64,000 nt of DNA. Source: Sphingobacterium thalpophilum (GTDB taxonomy: Bacteria; Bacteroidota; Bacteroidia; Sphingobacteriales; Sphingobacteriaceae). Position 1 is the stretch's first letter; every line of letters starts with the position of its first letter. Made by a program: the position numbers and the translations under genes. Under the pieces are notes generated by a model. It did no database searches. It was given only the letters and a program-made list of their open reading frames with translations, and was not told the DNA's origin. Shown here in pieces: positions 63,923 to 64,000 of this stretch. Location of the stretch: contig NZ_CP151087.1 of the NCBI RefSeq assembly GCF_038396785.1, positions 2,666,001 through 2,730,000 on the forward strand, read 5' to 3'.

Positions 63923-64000
63923 CTAAAGACCTAATTCCTTTTTAATTTCTAGGCCAATTAGATTGCCTTCTTCATCCATACCGAACATAGGAAGCTCCGT
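63923..64000 (-). CDS. 3' end of a minus-strand gene, cut by the window edge
   Basis: The frame is open at the right edge and ends at TAG 63923-63925. The 25 visible residues read TELPMFGMDEEGNLIGLEI then KKELGL. The product cannot be named from this fragment. Confidence 0.5.
   Translation of the reverse strand, partial: TELPMFGMDEEGNLIGLEIKKELGL

Overview
The window is about 64 kb of chromosomal DNA from a member of the Bacteroidota, most likely family Sphingobacteriaceae and probably Sphingobacterium. The reasons are moderate AT-richness, Bacteroidota-type promoters (TAnnTTTG -7 boxes) instead of sigma70 -10/-35 boxes, few strong Shine-Dalgarno sites, and lineage-typical families: a TonB-dependent receptor carrying a heavy-metal-binding domain, a HYC_CC_PP protein, DUF4834, an OstA-like protein, an ISAon1-type transposase and deoxyhypusine-synthase-like proteins. 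No rRNA, tRNA or CRISPR array was seen.

Layout. 1-3.3 kb is the end of a tryptophan operon (trpD, cut by the window edge, then trpF, trpB, trpA; trpC is not present). 3.5-9.6 kb holds a Tat-exported phospholipase C and a probable metal-uptake pair (HYC_CC_PP protein and HMA-TonB receptor). 9.6-10.7 kb is kdsC-maf. 10.9-11.15 kb looks like a free-standing small RNA unit. 11.18-14.06 kb is a nested pair of ISAon1/ISL3-like insertion sequences, each with inverted repeats and a perfect 8-bp target duplication. 14.5-20.9 kb is a signalling cluster (hybrid kinase, CheR, CheB, second hybrid kinase). 21.1-25.8 kb has an azurin, two dihydrolipoyl dehydrogenases, a thioesterase and a DUF3817 protein. 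25.9-28.8 kb (minus strand) has a LacI regulator, a degenerate HAD protein, an unknown protein and a LolD-type ATPase. 29-32.7 kb has sucC, asnS and a YciO/Sua5-type gene.

32.79-33.05 kb is a dense group of DnaA-box-like sites beside recF and a DUF721/DciA-like gene; it is the best candidate for a replication origin in the window. 33.4-46.7 kb is mostly minus-strand housekeeping (recF, DUF4834, PH-like, tilS, rdgB, a deoxyhypusine-synthase-like gene), with the OstA-like gene on the plus strand. It also contains a BlaI repressor, an M56 protease fused to a cell-wall amidase, a truncated outer-membrane receptor gene, a dipeptide epimerase and an overlooked 36-residue membrane protein. 47-53 kb is gltB-gltD. 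53.1-54.4 kb is a phytase-like lipoprotein gene interrupted by an in-frame amber codon. 54.8-57.8 kb is a large VIT/vWA/DUF2135 protein. 57.9-61.2 kb has an EamA exporter, an LptF/G permease and tgt. 61.5-63.3 kb has a glycosyltransferase and rsmG, followed by an unknown exported protein and the end of another minus-strand gene.

Links between genes. OstA-like and LptF/G point to LPS export, kdsC to Kdo synthesis, and LolD to lipoprotein sorting, so envelope biogenesis is a recurring theme. The most unusual items are the BlaI/M56-amidase locus, the candidate origin, the nested IS pair with a conserved frameshift site, the CheR/CheB cluster without receptors or CheA, and several genes whose -7 box lies only 4-6 nt before the start codon. 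All functional calls come from reading the sequence; no database search was possible.
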